Shown here in pieces: positions 8,334 to 17,858 of a stretch of DNA of 55,487 nucleotides. The notes beneath the pieces were generated by a model. The model saw only the letters and a program-made list of their open reading frames with translations, searched no databases and was not told the DNA's origin. The position numbers and the translations under genes are program-made. Source of the stretch: Porphyromonadaceae bacterium UBA7048. GTDB taxonomy: Bacteria; Bacteroidota; Bacteroidia; Bacteroidales; Muribaculaceae. The stretch covers positions 1 to 55,487 of the forward strand of contig DLAL01000085.1 of NCBI GenBank assembly GCA_002493945.1. The letters run 5' to 3'. The stretch's first letter is position 1, and every line of letters begins with the position of its first letter.

Positions 8334-9343
8334 CCGGCGTTTTCCGGCGACGGCTGGGAGAGTTGGGGAAGTATGTCGTGCTCGATGTGCGAGAGTACGG
8401 ACTCGAGCTCGTCGAGGGTCGAAGCCTGAAGCATGGCTATGCGCACAGGGCGGAAGCCGGGTATGCTCTTGAAGAGCGGCGAGGCGGCCAGATGACGGCG
8501 TATGTGGAGAATGCCGCGGTACTCGTCGATGCGCGCCACACTCTCGTGTATCTGCCGGCGAAGGAGCATGAATTTTTCGGCAGTGCTGATGTGGGGCACC
8601 TCACCGTGGCGGAGGAGACCGGTCATCTCGCGGAATATCCACGGTGCTCCGATAGATGCGCGGCCTACCATCACTCCGTCAACATTATAACGCTCGAACG
8701 CCTCCACAAGTTTGGCCGGCGTGGTGATGTCGCCGTTGCCGATGACGGGTATATGCAGACGCGGATTGGCCTTGACACGGGCGATTTCCTCCCAGTCGGC
8801 CTCGCCGGTGTACATCTGCGAACGCGTGCGGCCGTGCACCGTGAGGGCCTGTATGCCGCAGTCCTGAAGCTGCTCGGCAAGGTCGACGATGATCTTCGAG
8901 TTGCAGTCCCAGCCCAGACGTGTCTTGACAGTGACGGGCAGACTGACGGCCTTGACCACCTCGCGCGTGATCTCAAGCATACGCGGAATGTCGCGGAGCA
9001 TGCCGGCTCCGGCGCCCTTTCCGGCCACCTTCTTCACCGGGCATCCGAAGTTGATGTCGAGGATGTCGGGATGCGCCTCCTCTACAATGCGTGCGGCCTC
9101 TACCATAGGCTCCACCTCACGGCCGTAAATCTGAATGGCCGTCGGACGCTCACCGTCGGCTATATGGAGTTTGCGCGTAGTGGCCGCTATGCTGCGGATG
9201 AGAGCGTCGGCCGACACGAATTCCGTGTAGGTCATATCAGCGCCCTGCTCCTTGCAGATGAGTCTGAACGATGCGTCGGTTACATCCTCCATCGGGGCGA
9301 GCATCACCGGACGGTCTCCGAGATCTATGTTTCCTATCTTCAT
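8330..9343 (-). CDS. dusB: tRNA-dihydrouridine synthase (DusB/NifR3 type)
   Basis: Cytoplasmic FMN enzyme that reduces uridine to dihydrouridine in the tRNA D-loop using NADPH. The protein has 337 residues. The N-terminal LAPMEDVTD forms the first strand of the FMN-binding TIM barrel, INFGCP (about residues 102-107) holds the catalytic Cys, and VKTRLG, VHGRTRSQ and GNGDI are the other FMN and tRNA signatures. A helical C-terminal domain follows. The ATG at 9343 matches the usual start of the family (MKIGNIDLGDRP). An in-frame extension to 9415 crosses the promoter and is rejected. The DUF2807 gene overlaps its stop codon by four bases. Confidence 0.95.
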   Translation of the reverse strand: MKIGNIDLGDRPVMLAPMEDVTDASFRLICKEQGADMTYTEFVSADALIRSIAATTRKLHIADGERPTAIQIYGREVEPMVEAARIVEEAHPDILDINFGCPVKKVAGKGAGAGMLRDIPRMLEITREVVKAVSLPVTVKTRLGWDCNSKIIVDLAEQLQDCGIQALTVHGRTRSQMYTGEADWEEIARVKANPRLHIPVIGNGDITTPAKLVEAFERYNVDGVMVGRASIGAPWIFREMTGLLRHGEVPHISTAEKFMLLRRQIHESVARIDEYRGILHIRRHLAASPLFKSIPGFRPVRIAMLQASTLDELESVLSHIEHDILPQLSQPSPENAG

Positions 9344-9369
9344 TATATAGCCTTTACCTTTATGAGATG

Positions 9370-9377
9370 CAAAATTA
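9370..9377 (-). promoter_or_regulatory. -7 box of dusB
   Basis: TAATTTTG on the minus strand, 26 bases upstream of the ATG at 9343. The position supports that start. No clear -33 element. Confidence 0.6.
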
Positions 9378-9480
9378 GTAAAAACAGACCGTCCGTTGGC
9401 ACGGATAAATGTCAATTAAGACTTTTCGGACTCTATTTAATCCTTTTTCACCTATAAAGTGTGGAAGTTCTCCCTCCCTG

Positions 9481-9520
9481 AAAAAATACGGACGCGCCCG
9501 GTAACCGATACCGGACGCGC
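9481..9520 (-). terminator. Terminator at the end of PUL1
   Basis: Read on the minus strand, a GCGC-CGGTA type hairpin with one bulge is followed by a T-run (A-run 9481-9486 on the plus strand). It lies about 50 bases past the GH16 stop codon. Confidence 0.7.
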
Positions 9521-9567
9521 CCTTTTATAATCTAAACCTATTGAACCTTATCTTTCTTGCAATAATC

Positions 9568-11193
9568 TCAGAGGACTACCTTGCGGCTCTCGCTCTGAGC
9601 GGCCATGATGAAGAGACCGCGGAGATTCTTGGCATACGCGGCTTCGATGGAGTCGGCCACGCGGATGCCCTGGAGATTGTATACGCCTTCGACTGCGGCT
9701 TCGGCGGGAGCGGCGATGACGTCCTCGATGCCGGTCTCACCGTCCTTGAGCGACCATGTGGGCTCCGAAACCTTGTCCTCCACGCTGTAGGTGGCCAGAC
9801 CGTCAGTGCCTATCTTCTGATATACGCGGGCGTAGTCGATGAGGTAGTAGAGCGGACGGGGGGTGTTGGCGAGGCTGCCGCCGTTGTCACCGCCAAGGGC
9901 GAGGTTGAGCCAGAGCATATGGCGTACGTCACGGAAGGGGTTGCAGCCGTTGCCGTGGTCGTAGTCGCCTTCGGGAATCTTGTTGACGGTCTGGTTGAGG
10001 TCGATGTTGTTCACCAGCCAGTCGTCGCACCACAGCTCCATGTGGTCGTAGTCCCACACCATGCGCCAGATGTGGTACTCGTCGCCCCAGCCTGCGCCGA
10101 GGTCATTGTCATGGACGGTAGCGCTGTTCCATGTAGCGCCCCAGCGGTTGCCGTTACCCCAGCATACGTTGGCGTGGATACGGTTGCCGTAGTACTCCAT
10201 AATGTCGATTTCGCCTCCGTAGGGCCACTCATGGGACTTGCCGGTCGACCAGATTGCGGGCCACGAGCCTACGTACTGGGGCACTTTGGCGCGCACTTCG
10301 TAGATACCGTACTGCCAGGTGTAGCCGTCGTTCCAGCCGCCCTTGGTCTGGATGGAGCCGGAGGTCCATGTCAGATAGCGGCCGATGTTAGAGGGCCATG
10401 CGGTGTTGTACTTGTCGTACTTGGGATTGCGGATTTTCTCGTCGAGGACATACTTGCCTTCGATGACGAGGACGCCGTCCTTGACGTATGTGTTCTTGTC
10501 GCCGTTGTAGTACTGCTCTTCGTGGTTGCGCTTGAAGCCTTCCTCGAAGTTCCAGATGTCGTGGTCAACCTCGCCGTCGGTGCTGAATTCCTGAGCGAAG
10601 ACGAGCTTGTAGCCGTCATAGGCGTTGGCACGGGGGTCGCCTTCGGGCAGCTGATGGTCGGGATATTTGTCGACGGGTTCTTCGCCGGGAGCCACGGGAT
10701 AGAGCTGAGCTTCCTCGATGGTCCAGTGGTGGAGGGCTTCAGAGCCCGATTTATCTGTGTATACGCCGGCGTTCTCCTCGGTGCCGTCAGAGCCGAGGCA
10801 GCATTTGGCAGAGTTCTTGTCCTTCATGCCGAGGTTGACGAGCTTCACATAGTCGCCGTCCTCTTCGATGTTGAAGGCGATGCAGTTCTTATTGCTGTTG
10901 CGGGAGATGCCCACCGAGCTCCATGCGAAGTCAGTGCCGATGTAGAGACCGGATGTCACGCGCTTGATGTAGTATACTGTGGGGTTGGTGCCGGGAACGG
11001 CTTCGAACTGTACAATCTGGTTGTTGTCCTCGGCTTCCGTGACGAGAGTCGACTTGAAAGTGTTGGCGAGCACCTTGCCGCTGCTGTGGCGGATCCGGTA
11101 GTACTTGCCTGCTTCGGGAGCTGTGACGGTGGCGGCGGTCATGGCCGATGCGCCGAGCACGATGGCAAGAGATGCGAGTAATGATTTTTTCAT
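9568..11193 (-). CDS. Secreted GH16 endo-beta-1,3-glucanase/galactanase with C-terminal sorting-like tail
   Basis: Secreted endo-acting glycosidase of 541 residues. The signal peptide is about residues 1-20 (MKKSLLASLAIVLGASAMTA). An N-terminal beta-trefoil-like or ricin-like region (about 24-160) follows. The GH16 beta-jelly-roll domain spans about 195-480 and carries the GEIDIME signature: nucleophile E328, D330 and acid/base E333. Aromatic subsite residues (WPAIW, WGNGNRWG, HIWRMVWDYD) are also visible. The C-terminal tail (YNLQGIRV...KVVL) resembles Bacteroidetes C-terminal sorting domains. GH16 members with this motif include laminarinases and endo-beta-1,3-galactanases. The GH43_24-like gene in the same locus favours a beta-1,3-galactan target, but the question is open. 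It is the last gene of PUL1. Confidence 0.88.
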   Translation of the reverse strand: MKKSLLASLAIVLGASAMTAATVTAPEAGKYYRIRHSSGKVLANTFKSTLVTEAEDNNQIVQFEAVPGTNPTVYYIKRVTSGLYIGTDFAWSSVGISRNSNKNCIAFNIEEDGDYVKLVNLGMKDKNSAKCCLGSDGTEENAGVYTDKSGSEALHHWTIEEAQLYPVAPGEEPVDKYPDHQLPEGDPRANAYDGYKLVFAQEFSTDGEVDHDIWNFEEGFKRNHEEQYYNGDKNTYVKDGVLVIEGKYVLDEKIRNPKYDKYNTAWPSNIGRYLTWTSGSIQTKGGWNDGYTWQYGIYEVRAKVPQYVGSWPAIWSTGKSHEWPYGGEIDIMEYYGNRIHANVCWGNGNRWGATWNSATVHDNDLGAGWGDEYHIWRMVWDYDHMELWCDDWLVNNIDLNQTVNKIPEGDYDHGNGCNPFRDVRHMLWLNLALGGDNGGSLANTPRPLYYLIDYARVYQKIGTDGLATYSVEDKVSEPTWSLKDGETGIEDVIAAPAEAAVEGVYNLQGIRVADSIEAAYAKNLRGLFIMAAQSESRKVVL

Positions 11194-11334
11194 ATTTAAG
11201 GTATATGGTGTGTTATCGGGAGTAGTCTGAATGAAGTGGAGGTGAGAGACGGTGTTGTCCGAGGCGAGAGGACGGGGAGTATGAGGGGAGAAAAGTGTCG
11301 GGTGTGAGAAAGGAGGATTGAGGGATGAAAGAAT

Positions 11335-11384
11335 GCCGCCCTCCGCGATGTCGGGATGTTGCCTCCGGCTCGGCGGAGGGCGGC
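11335..11384 (-). terminator. Strong hairpin between the binding-protein gene and the GH16 gene
   Basis: Twelve-base perfect arms (11335-11346 and 11373-11384), about 55 bases after the binding-protein stop codon. It is likely a terminator or attenuator that lowers GH16 transcription. The rest of the 246-base gap (11194-11439) holds no gene that I can see. Confidence 0.65.
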
Positions 11385-11439
11385 TGTGGTGTGTTTAGCG
11401 CTTCAGCACGTGTGCGAAGCAGCGGGGCTTATTCTCCGG

Positions 11440-12291
11440 TTAGAGAACGACTTTGAGAGCCTTGTTGCCTTCCTTGCGGATGAAGATACCGTTCTGAGGA
11501 TTGGCTACGCGTACGCCCTGGAGGTTGTAGTATTCGACGGGAGCGTTGGCATCGCTGACAATAACGTCGTTTACACCGGCGGCAGGATCATCGGGCGACC
11601 AGATCTGAACCATGTCGACGTCCATCCAGAGGTTGTCGTGCTTGTTATTTTCGCCGTAGCCGTTCTGGAGGTAGAGGCGCAGGTAAACCTTACCGTCGGC
11701 GGGAGCGGTGAACTTGGCGGTCACGGGCAGGTCGAAGTCGGTGAAAACCTCATGGTCGGTTGTAGCTACGTTAGCGCTGAGGATACCGCGGCCTGCAATA
11801 GGATTGCCGCTTGCATCGGAGTCAACTTCTGCCAGTTCGTATCCGTAGTCCGGGTTGGGAGTCCAGGCTGCACCTTCGGGCCAGTTGACAGCCACGAGAT
11901 ACGAGAGGTTGTATTCCAGACCGGGTTTGAGGCCTTCTACGACCTGATAAATGCTGACGCTCGTCCAGCCGTTGTCGTTGTAGCCGAAGAAGTGTGCGTA
12001 AGCCATGTCGTCTTCGGGACGGATATCGCCGTCACCGATGGTGGTGTCGTCACGCTTGATCTCGACGCCGCCGTTCCAGATGCCGCCGGTGCTGAGGGTC
12101 CAGCCGGGGAGATTGGTAAGGACGTTCTGCTTGTCCCAGGGATCCCAGGTCCAGTCAGAGGGCACGGACTGTTCGTAGTTTGTGTCTTCAAAGTCGCCGT
12201 TCACTACTTTGTTGTTCACCTCATCCTGTGCGGATGCGTTGAAACCGATAGCCACGAGGGCGAGAGCTGCGGAGAATAAAAGTTTTTTCAT
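11440..12291 (-). CDS. Secreted carbohydrate-binding-like protein of PUL1 (SGBP position)
   Basis: Protein of 283 residues in the position where PULs encode a surface glycan-binding protein. It has a signal peptide (about 1-21, ending ASAQ) but no lipobox Cys. The middle domain is a beta-sandwich of the CBM4/9-like type: it starts VVNGDFED, has many exposed Trp (DWTWDPW, WTLS, WNGG), and contains strands ending VYLRLYLQNG. The C-terminal segment (EYYNLQGVRV...NGIFIRKEGNKALKVVL) closely resembles that of the GH16 enzyme and looks like a sorting or surface-attachment tail. It probably holds the target polysaccharide at the cell surface or is released. The family name is uncertain; the domain call is from pattern only. 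Confidence 0.7.
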   Translation of the reverse strand: MKKLLFSAALALVAIGFNASAQDEVNNKVVNGDFEDTNYEQSVPSDWTWDPWDKQNVLTNLPGWTLSTGGIWNGGVEIKRDDTTIGDGDIRPEDDMAYAHFFGYNDNGWTSVSIYQVVEGLKPGLEYNLSYLVAVNWPEGAAWTPNPDYGYELAEVDSDASGNPIAGRGILSANVATTDHEVFTDFDLPVTAKFTAPADGKVYLRLYLQNGYGENNKHDNLWMDVDMVQIWSPDDPAAGVNDVIVSDANAPVEYYNLQGVRVANPQNGIFIRKEGNKALKVVL

Positions 12292-12346
12292 ACTCTTTTT
12301 GCGTTTTGGGTTTGTGTTGGTAATTGATTGTTTGGTTGTTTTGTTG

Positions 12347-12374
12347 TCCCCCGGACCCGGACGAGTCCGGGGGA
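12347..12374 (-). terminator. Intra-operon hairpin after susD of PUL1
   Basis: TCCCCCGGAC (12347-12356) pairs with GTCCGGGGGA (12365-12374) just after the SusD stop codon. It is a probable attenuator or 3'-end stabiliser that keeps susC/susD message above downstream genes. Confidence 0.7.
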
Positions 12375-12399
12375 ATGATTTTCGGGATTGAGCCGACGC

Positions 12400-14520
12400 T
12401 TACTGCTGTGCAGGAGTGTCGTGGGTGGTGCCCCAGTAGGGGTTCTGATAGATAGGCGAGGTCGATACGGTTGCCTTGTCAGCCGCCGATTCGATGAAGT
12501 GGTTTTCGGCGATGGGGTTCAGGTAGTGGGCCATGCGCCAGGAGTAGCCGCTCTCGTACCAGTCGTTGCGGTCCGACACGCGCAGGAGCGAATAGTAGCT
12601 TGCGTCGCCGTTGAAGCCGCCTTCAGTATCGGTGGGCGACGAGATGTTGTTGGCATTGGCGTCGGCCTGGTCGAACTTGTAGTTGGTGGCGTAAGCGGTG
12701 ATGTTGGAGCCGCGGAATGTGGCCTTGAACCACTCGAACATCGGGCCGTGGAACTTGCAGCCGTGCTTGAAGTAGCGCTTGGTCTTGAGCTGGTCGAGGG
12801 CGCGCCAGCGGATGAGGTCATCCCAGCGGAAGCCTTCGCCCATAAGTTCGCAGCGGCGTTCGCGGCGGATGTTGTAGAGCACCTTGGAGGTGACACGCTG
12901 ACCGGCCGAGTAGAGGCCGAAGTCGTGGCTGGTGTACTCCTCCTTGTCGAGGTCGGTGGCGTTGATGGTCACCTTGGCGTCGGCGGGCAGACCGGCACGG
13001 GTGCGGAGGGTGCTCCAGTAGCCCCATGCCTCGCTGTCGAGGGCGTCGCCGTACTTCTCCCAGGCTGCCTCAAGGTAAATCAGGTAAGCCTCGGCGCTGC
13101 GGAAGAGAATGCAGGAAGTGAGGTCCTGACCGCCGCGGGCATATGCGGAGTTGGAGCTCCAGCCTTTGGCCTTGTGGTAGCCGGTGGAAGTGGTGAAGCG
13201 GGAGGTGGTGCCGCTGATGAGAGCGGGAGCCTTGATGACCTCGTCGGTGCGGCGGCGCTGAGCCTCGCCAACACGCTGGTCTTCGGTGGCGTTGTCGGCA
13301 TAGACGTATTCGCCCGGAGCCTTCATGAATATCTGCCAGCGCGAGTCGCGTCCGATTTTGGTGTCGCCCACGAAGTCGTCGCCCGCATAGCGGCTGTTGG
13401 CATCGTAGATAGGCAGACCGTTGGCCATGAGGAAGGCGTTGGCGAATTCCTGAGTGTAGCCGCGGCCTCCGGAGATGTACTGGTTGAGACAGTGACCGCC
13501 GGCCACGTCGAGATTATACACGCGGTACATCAGGGCCTCGTCCATGTTCGAGGGATTGTTGGTGGCGAAGAGGTTGTAGTACTGGTTGCCGTCGAAAGTA
13601 GTAGCGGTCGAGCCTGGAATCTGCTTGTTGTTGGCAGTCAGCGTGGGGTGGTTCTTGATGACCTCACGCGAAGCCTTGAGTGCTTCGTCGAGGAAGAAAG
13701 CCACCTCTGTGGCGTTGTCATATACGAAGTCGGCGTTGTAGTCCTTCGATGCGCCGGGCCAGCCTGCGGCTTTGTCGGGCACGAAGGGAGTGCCGGCGAA
13801 GTACTTCTCGAAGGTAGCCTCATAGAGAGCTACACGTGCCTTCAGAAGAAGGGCTACGTCGCGGGTGATGCGGACGCGTCCGCCCGTGGTAGTTCCGTCG
13901 CTCAGCATATCAATGGCCTTGTCAAGGTCCTCGAGGATGAAGCGGGCCACGACGTTGCGCGGAGAGCGCTTCGATGCTTCAACGAGAATCTCGGTGTCCA
14001 TCGGGAGAGTGGTGGTAATGATGGGAAAGTCGCCGAGAGCTTTGAGCCTGACGAAATATTCCTGAGCACGGAGGAAGTACATCTCGCCGATGTAGTGGCG
14101 GATGTCGGTCTCTGTACCGGAGATTGCGCCGGCCTCGTATCTGGGAAGGACGGTCTCAAGGAAGTAGTTGTAGTTGTTGATGTTATAGAAGTACCAGGAA
14201 CCGCCGCTCTGGCCGACCTTTACCTTCGAGCTGCCGTCGAAGAACTTGTCGTTGGTGCCGCCTTCGTTGTCGGTGCCCTGGTCGTTGTCGAGGTAGAACT
14301 GATAGCCCGAGCCGCCGTTGTCGAAGGTCGAGAAAGCGCCGCCGTAACCGGTACCATAATAGTTGATGCAGTACGCACCGAGCTGGTCAGCGGTAGCGAA
14401 ATATACCTCGGGGGTAATCTGCGAGGGCGGAGTGATGTCGAGGTAGTCGTCGCATCCTGTCAGAGCCATTCCGAAAGCCAGCGCAGCCACTCCGGCGAAT
14501 TTTCTGTATATGGATTTCAT
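12400..14520 (-). CDS. susD: SusD/RagB family outer-membrane lipoprotein (PUL1)
   Basis: Surface lipoprotein that forms the lid of the SusC transporter and binds oligosaccharides. At 706 residues it is longer than SusD itself (~550). The lipoprotein signal ends in LTGC with the acylated Cys at residue 23, followed by DDYLD, a start typical of the family. TPR-like helices make up the N-terminal half (FLETVLPRYEAG, YFLRAQEYFVRLKALGDFPI). The C-terminal SusD-type regions include YLIYLEAAWEKYG and RERRCELMGEGFRWDDLIRW, the usual near-C-terminal signature. It is translated 23 bases after susC. Together with susC it defines the locus as a PUL. Confidence 0.95.
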   Translation of the reverse strand: MKSIYRKFAGVAALAFGMALTGCDDYLDITPPSQITPEVYFATADQLGAYCINYYGTGYGGAFSTFDNGGSGYQFYLDNDQGTDNEGGTNDKFFDGSSKVKVGQSGGSWYFYNINNYNYFLETVLPRYEAGAISGTETDIRHYIGEMYFLRAQEYFVRLKALGDFPIITTTLPMDTEILVEASKRSPRNVVARFILEDLDKAIDMLSDGTTTGGRVRITRDVALLLKARVALYEATFEKYFAGTPFVPDKAAGWPGASKDYNADFVYDNATEVAFFLDEALKASREVIKNHPTLTANNKQIPGSTATTFDGNQYYNLFATNNPSNMDEALMYRVYNLDVAGGHCLNQYISGGRGYTQEFANAFLMANGLPIYDANSRYAGDDFVGDTKIGRDSRWQIFMKAPGEYVYADNATEDQRVGEAQRRRTDEVIKAPALISGTTSRFTTSTGYHKAKGWSSNSAYARGGQDLTSCILFRSAEAYLIYLEAAWEKYGDALDSEAWGYWSTLRTRAGLPADAKVTINATDLDKEEYTSHDFGLYSAGQRVTSKVLYNIRRERRCELMGEGFRWDDLIRWRALDQLKTKRYFKHGCKFHGPMFEWFKATFRGSNITAYATNYKFDQADANANNISSPTDTEGGFNGDASYYSLLRVSDRNDWYESGYSWRMAHYLNPIAENHFIESAADKATVSTSPIYQNPYWGTTHDTPAQQ

Positions 14521-14543
14521 TTTTGTATTCGATTAAGAGTGAA

Positions 14544-17500
14544 TTAGAAGTCGAGAGTGAGACCGAAGGAGAAAGTCTTGGCCAGAGGATAGGAGGAGCC
14601 TGACTTCATCGACGAAACTTCGAGCGACTCGGGGTCGATGACCTTCGACATCTTGGTCACGGTGAAGAGGTTCTCGGCCGAGAAGAAGAGGCGGAAGTTG
14701 GTGCATGCCCACTTTTCTGTCCATGCGCGGGGGAAAGTGTAGCCCACCTGGAGGTTCTTCAGACGCATGTAGGCTGCGTTCTGGAGATAGCGGGTCTGAG
14801 TCTCGCGGTTCTTGTTGGTGTAGTAGAGAGGACGTGCGTAGTACGCGTCGCGGTTCTCGCCCAGAAGGCTGTTCTCGTCACGCCAGTAGTCGAGGTGCTC
14901 CTTGAGGAAGATGGACTCCCAGCGGCCGCCGGAGGTTGCGCCCCAGAATACTGCGCTCTTGCCGCCCGTACCCGAACCATTATTGGGGTTGAAGTAGTAG
15001 TCGCGCTTGAGGACGCCCTGGAAGAATGCCGTCACGTCAATGCCCTTCCACTGTGCGTAGAGATTGAGGCCGAAACGGTAGCGGGGCGAAGAGTTGCCTA
15101 TCTTCTTGAGGTCACCGAGGTTGTCGAGGGTTGTACCCTTCGTAATCTGACCGTCGCCGTCGATATCCTTGTACATCATGTCGCCGCCCTGCCAGTTGGA
15201 GCCGATTGCATCCTGATTGACGTTGGCAAGATGTGCATTCATCTCCTCATCAGTACGGGCTACGCCGATGGTGGTGAGACCGTAGATATTGCCGATATAT
15301 TCGCCTGCGGTGTACTTACCGAGGTAGCGTTCGTCATTAGGATATTCAAGAATTTTGGTGCGGTCGTCAGAGAGGTTGAGTTTTGCGGAGTATGCGAAGT
15401 CGCCGATATGGTCCTGCCAGCCGAGCTGGAGTTCCCAGCCTGAGGTGCGCAGGGAGAGCGTGTTTTCTTCGGGTATAACAGCACCGAGAACCGCGGGATA
15501 AGTCAGGGGCGGGCCCATCATATCGCTGGTTGTACGCCAGTAATAGTCAAACGAACCGGTCAGACGGTAGCGGAAGAGCGAGAAGTCAAAACCGATATTG
15601 GCATTGCGGATTTTCTCCCATGTAAGGGATGTGGTAATGAGAGTCGGGAAAGACGAAGCGGTCGACTTAATGTCGTTTACGAGCCAGTTGCTGGCCTGAT
15701 TGCCGACCCAGATAGTACGGTAAGTAGGATACCAATTCTTGGTGTTCTGATTGGAGAGCTGACCATAGGAACCACGTACCTTGAAGGCGTTCACGACGGG
15801 ACGGATGGGTTCCCAGAAGGCCTCACGGTCGACATTCCAGCCTGCCGAAGCAGAGGGACTCCATACCCAGCGGTGCTGCTTACGGAAACGCGAGCTGCCG
15901 TCATAGCGGAGGTTGACTTCGAGGAGGTACTTGCTGTCGTAGTCGTAGTTGATACGGCCGAAGAAACCTACAGTACGCCACTTCTGATATTGGCTGCCGA
16001 GACCATATGAGTCGGTACTTGTGGTGAGGTCAAGTATCGGGAGGTCATTGGTGAGCAGATCGTTGCGGTTGGCATGGAGGTCACGGTACTTGAAGTCCTC
16101 TCCCTGGAAACCGAGCAGGAACTTCATGTTGTTCTTCTCGGCAAAGTTGAATGTATAGTCCGAATAGATATTGTAGTTCAGGTAGGTCGAACGGTATGCG
16201 TATTCGTACACACTCGAGTGGTCAGGTTCGTCGAACGCGAGGTGGACGCTCTCTGCGCTGAGTCCGTCGAGGTCGTCGGCGTCATGGGTATAGACAGGCG
16301 TACGGTCCTCGTGGGTCCAGTTGCTGTTGATGCGTGCATTGAGTTCGCCGATGATGTTCCATCCCTTGAGGGGAGTGGCGACGATTTTCACCTGATTGGT
16401 GAATGCGTCATCCTGATCCTTGTGGCGGCCGCCTTCGTCGAGCTGAACGATGTAGTTGTAGTCCGATGCGTAGTAGCCGTTGGGGTCATAGACGGGGTTG
16501 AGCGGTGTAAGACGACGGATGACCTTCTCGTAGAAGCCGCCGGTGAAGATAGTCGGGCGGTTGTACTCGGTGCGGATCCATCGGCCGGTGTACTGGATGT
16601 TGAGCCAGTCGGTCATCTGGGCGGAGAACTTGCCCATGATGGAGTAGCGGTCGTAGCTGTCGTTGCCGTACTTGAGGAAGCCGTTCTGGTCGAGGAAGTT
16701 ACCGCTGACGTAGTAGTTGACTTTCTCGTTGCCGCCATTGAGCGATACGTTGTGCTCCTGGGCAAAGGCTGTCTTCTTGTAGAGCTCGTCAACCCAGTTG
16801 ACGTTGGCGAAGGTACCGGAGCACTCGCCCGTACCCCAGCGGCGGTAGCTCGGGCCGCCGTTGCTCGGAGTCACCCACTTGTTGTCGTAGATGAAGTTGT
16901 CGCTTTCGCCTGTATAGTATGCGTAAGCGCCTTCACGGAAGTCGTCGGTGAATTCTTTCTTGTTCGACGTGTAGCTCTGAACGTCGTCGAGGTAGTTGAT
17001 GTACTCCCACGAGTCCATCATGCGCATGGGGTTCAGAGGCTTGTTGAAGCGGAAAGAGTTCGAGTAGTGGATGGTGGATTTACCCTTAGAGCCGGACTTG
17101 GTCGTGATAAGGATGACACCGAAAGGAGCACGCGAACCGTAGATTGACGATGCTGCGGCGTCCTTCAGTACGGAGATATTGTCGATATCGGCAGGGTTGA
17201 GGGTATTGATGTCACCCTCCATGCCGTCGATAAGGATAAGAGGACTGTCGCTCGAATTACTACTGATAGTTGCTACACCACGGATGTTGACCGACTTGGA
17301 GGCATTCAGCTCACCGCCGGCGGAAGAGTTCGAGATGTTAAGACCGGGGATGACGCCCTGAAGAGCGGCTGCGGTGCTCTGCACGGGACGGCCGGCGAGG
17401 TCCTTTGCAGTAGCCGTACCGACCGAACCGGTGAGGTTCACCTTCTTCTGGACGGCGAAACCTACTACTACGAGTTCCTCGAGCGCTGCGGCTTCGTCTT

Positions 17501-17858
17501 CAAGGGTGACTGTCATGGGCACTCCGGGACGGAGTTCGACTGTCTTGTCTCGGCAACCGACGTAAGAGATAGTCACCTTGACAGGCTTGGTGCTGCTGTA
17601 AGAGAAACGTCCGTCGATGTCAGTCACAACGGGCTGCAACTTGGAGTCGGCAGGTTTCACCGATGCTCCGATGACGGGTTCACCGGTTGAGTCAAGTACC
17701 TCGCATGTGACGCGACCGGCTGACTGCGTAGCGGCCTGCGGCTGGGGCGACGCTGCCCCTGCAGCCGACATGGTCGGGACACACACAGCCAGTGCCATAG
17801 CGAGAGCCGCCGTACGTGTGGCGAGGCTTACCGATTTCTGCAATCTGGTGGTGTTCAT
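14544..17858 (-). CDS. susC: SusC/RagA family TonB-linked outer-membrane transporter (PUL1)
   Basis: TonB-dependent 22-strand barrel that imports oligosaccharides with its SusD partner, 1104 residues. In order: signal peptide (about 1-36), a carboxypeptidase-D regulatory-like Ig domain (VTCEVLDSTGEPVIGASV, about 48-125), a TonB-box region (LEELVVVGFAVQKK), the plug domain (GRPVQSTAAALQG, NIRGVATI, ISVLKDAAASSIYGSRAPFGVILITTK in part), then the barrel, which ends in the aromatic GLTLDF. The GSRAPFGV version of the plug motif is typical of SusC proteins. A 258-base leader lies upstream with repeated GTGAAT units. The GH43_24-like gene precedes it on the same strand. Confidence 0.96.
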   Translation of the reverse strand: MNTTRLQKSVSLATRTAALAMALAVCVPTMSAAGAASPQPQAATQSAGRVTCEVLDSTGEPVIGASVKPADSKLQPVVTDIDGRFSYSSTKPVKVTISYVGCRDKTVELRPGVPMTVTLEDEAAALEELVVVGFAVQKKVNLTGSVGTATAKDLAGRPVQSTAAALQGVIPGLNISNSSAGGELNASKSVNIRGVATISSNSSDSPLILIDGMEGDINTLNPADIDNISVLKDAAASSIYGSRAPFGVILITTKSGSKGKSTIHYSNSFRFNKPLNPMRMMDSWEYINYLDDVQSYTSNKKEFTDDFREGAYAYYTGESDNFIYDNKWVTPSNGGPSYRRWGTGECSGTFANVNWVDELYKKTAFAQEHNVSLNGGNEKVNYYVSGNFLDQNGFLKYGNDSYDRYSIMGKFSAQMTDWLNIQYTGRWIRTEYNRPTIFTGGFYEKVIRRLTPLNPVYDPNGYYASDYNYIVQLDEGGRHKDQDDAFTNQVKIVATPLKGWNIIGELNARINSNWTHEDRTPVYTHDADDLDGLSAESVHLAFDEPDHSSVYEYAYRSTYLNYNIYSDYTFNFAEKNNMKFLLGFQGEDFKYRDLHANRNDLLTNDLPILDLTTSTDSYGLGSQYQKWRTVGFFGRINYDYDSKYLLEVNLRYDGSSRFRKQHRWVWSPSASAGWNVDREAFWEPIRPVVNAFKVRGSYGQLSNQNTKNWYPTYRTIWVGNQASNWLVNDIKSTASSFPTLITTSLTWEKIRNANIGFDFSLFRYRLTGSFDYYWRTTSDMMGPPLTYPAVLGAVIPEENTLSLRTSGWELQLGWQDHIGDFAYSAKLNLSDDRTKILEYPNDERYLGKYTAGEYIGNIYGLTTIGVARTDEEMNAHLANVNQDAIGSNWQGGDMMYKDIDGDGQITKGTTLDNLGDLKKIGNSSPRYRFGLNLYAQWKGIDVTAFFQGVLKRDYYFNPNNGSGTGGKSAVFWGATSGGRWESIFLKEHLDYWRDENSLLGENRDAYYARPLYYTNKNRETQTRYLQNAAYMRLKNLQVGYTFPRAWTEKWACTNFRLFFSAENLFTVTKMSKVIDPESLEVSSMKSGSSYPLAKTFSFGLTLDF

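Noticed and set aside
9541..11181. 546-residue plus-strand frame opposite GH16
   Set aside because: Shadow frame with no domain; GH16 motif is on the minus strand.
12388..14547. 719-residue reading frame on the plus strand opposite susD
   Set aside because: It mirrors the GC-rich codon use of susD on the other strand, has no recognisable domain and unlikely composition (runs of Val, Gly and Glu).
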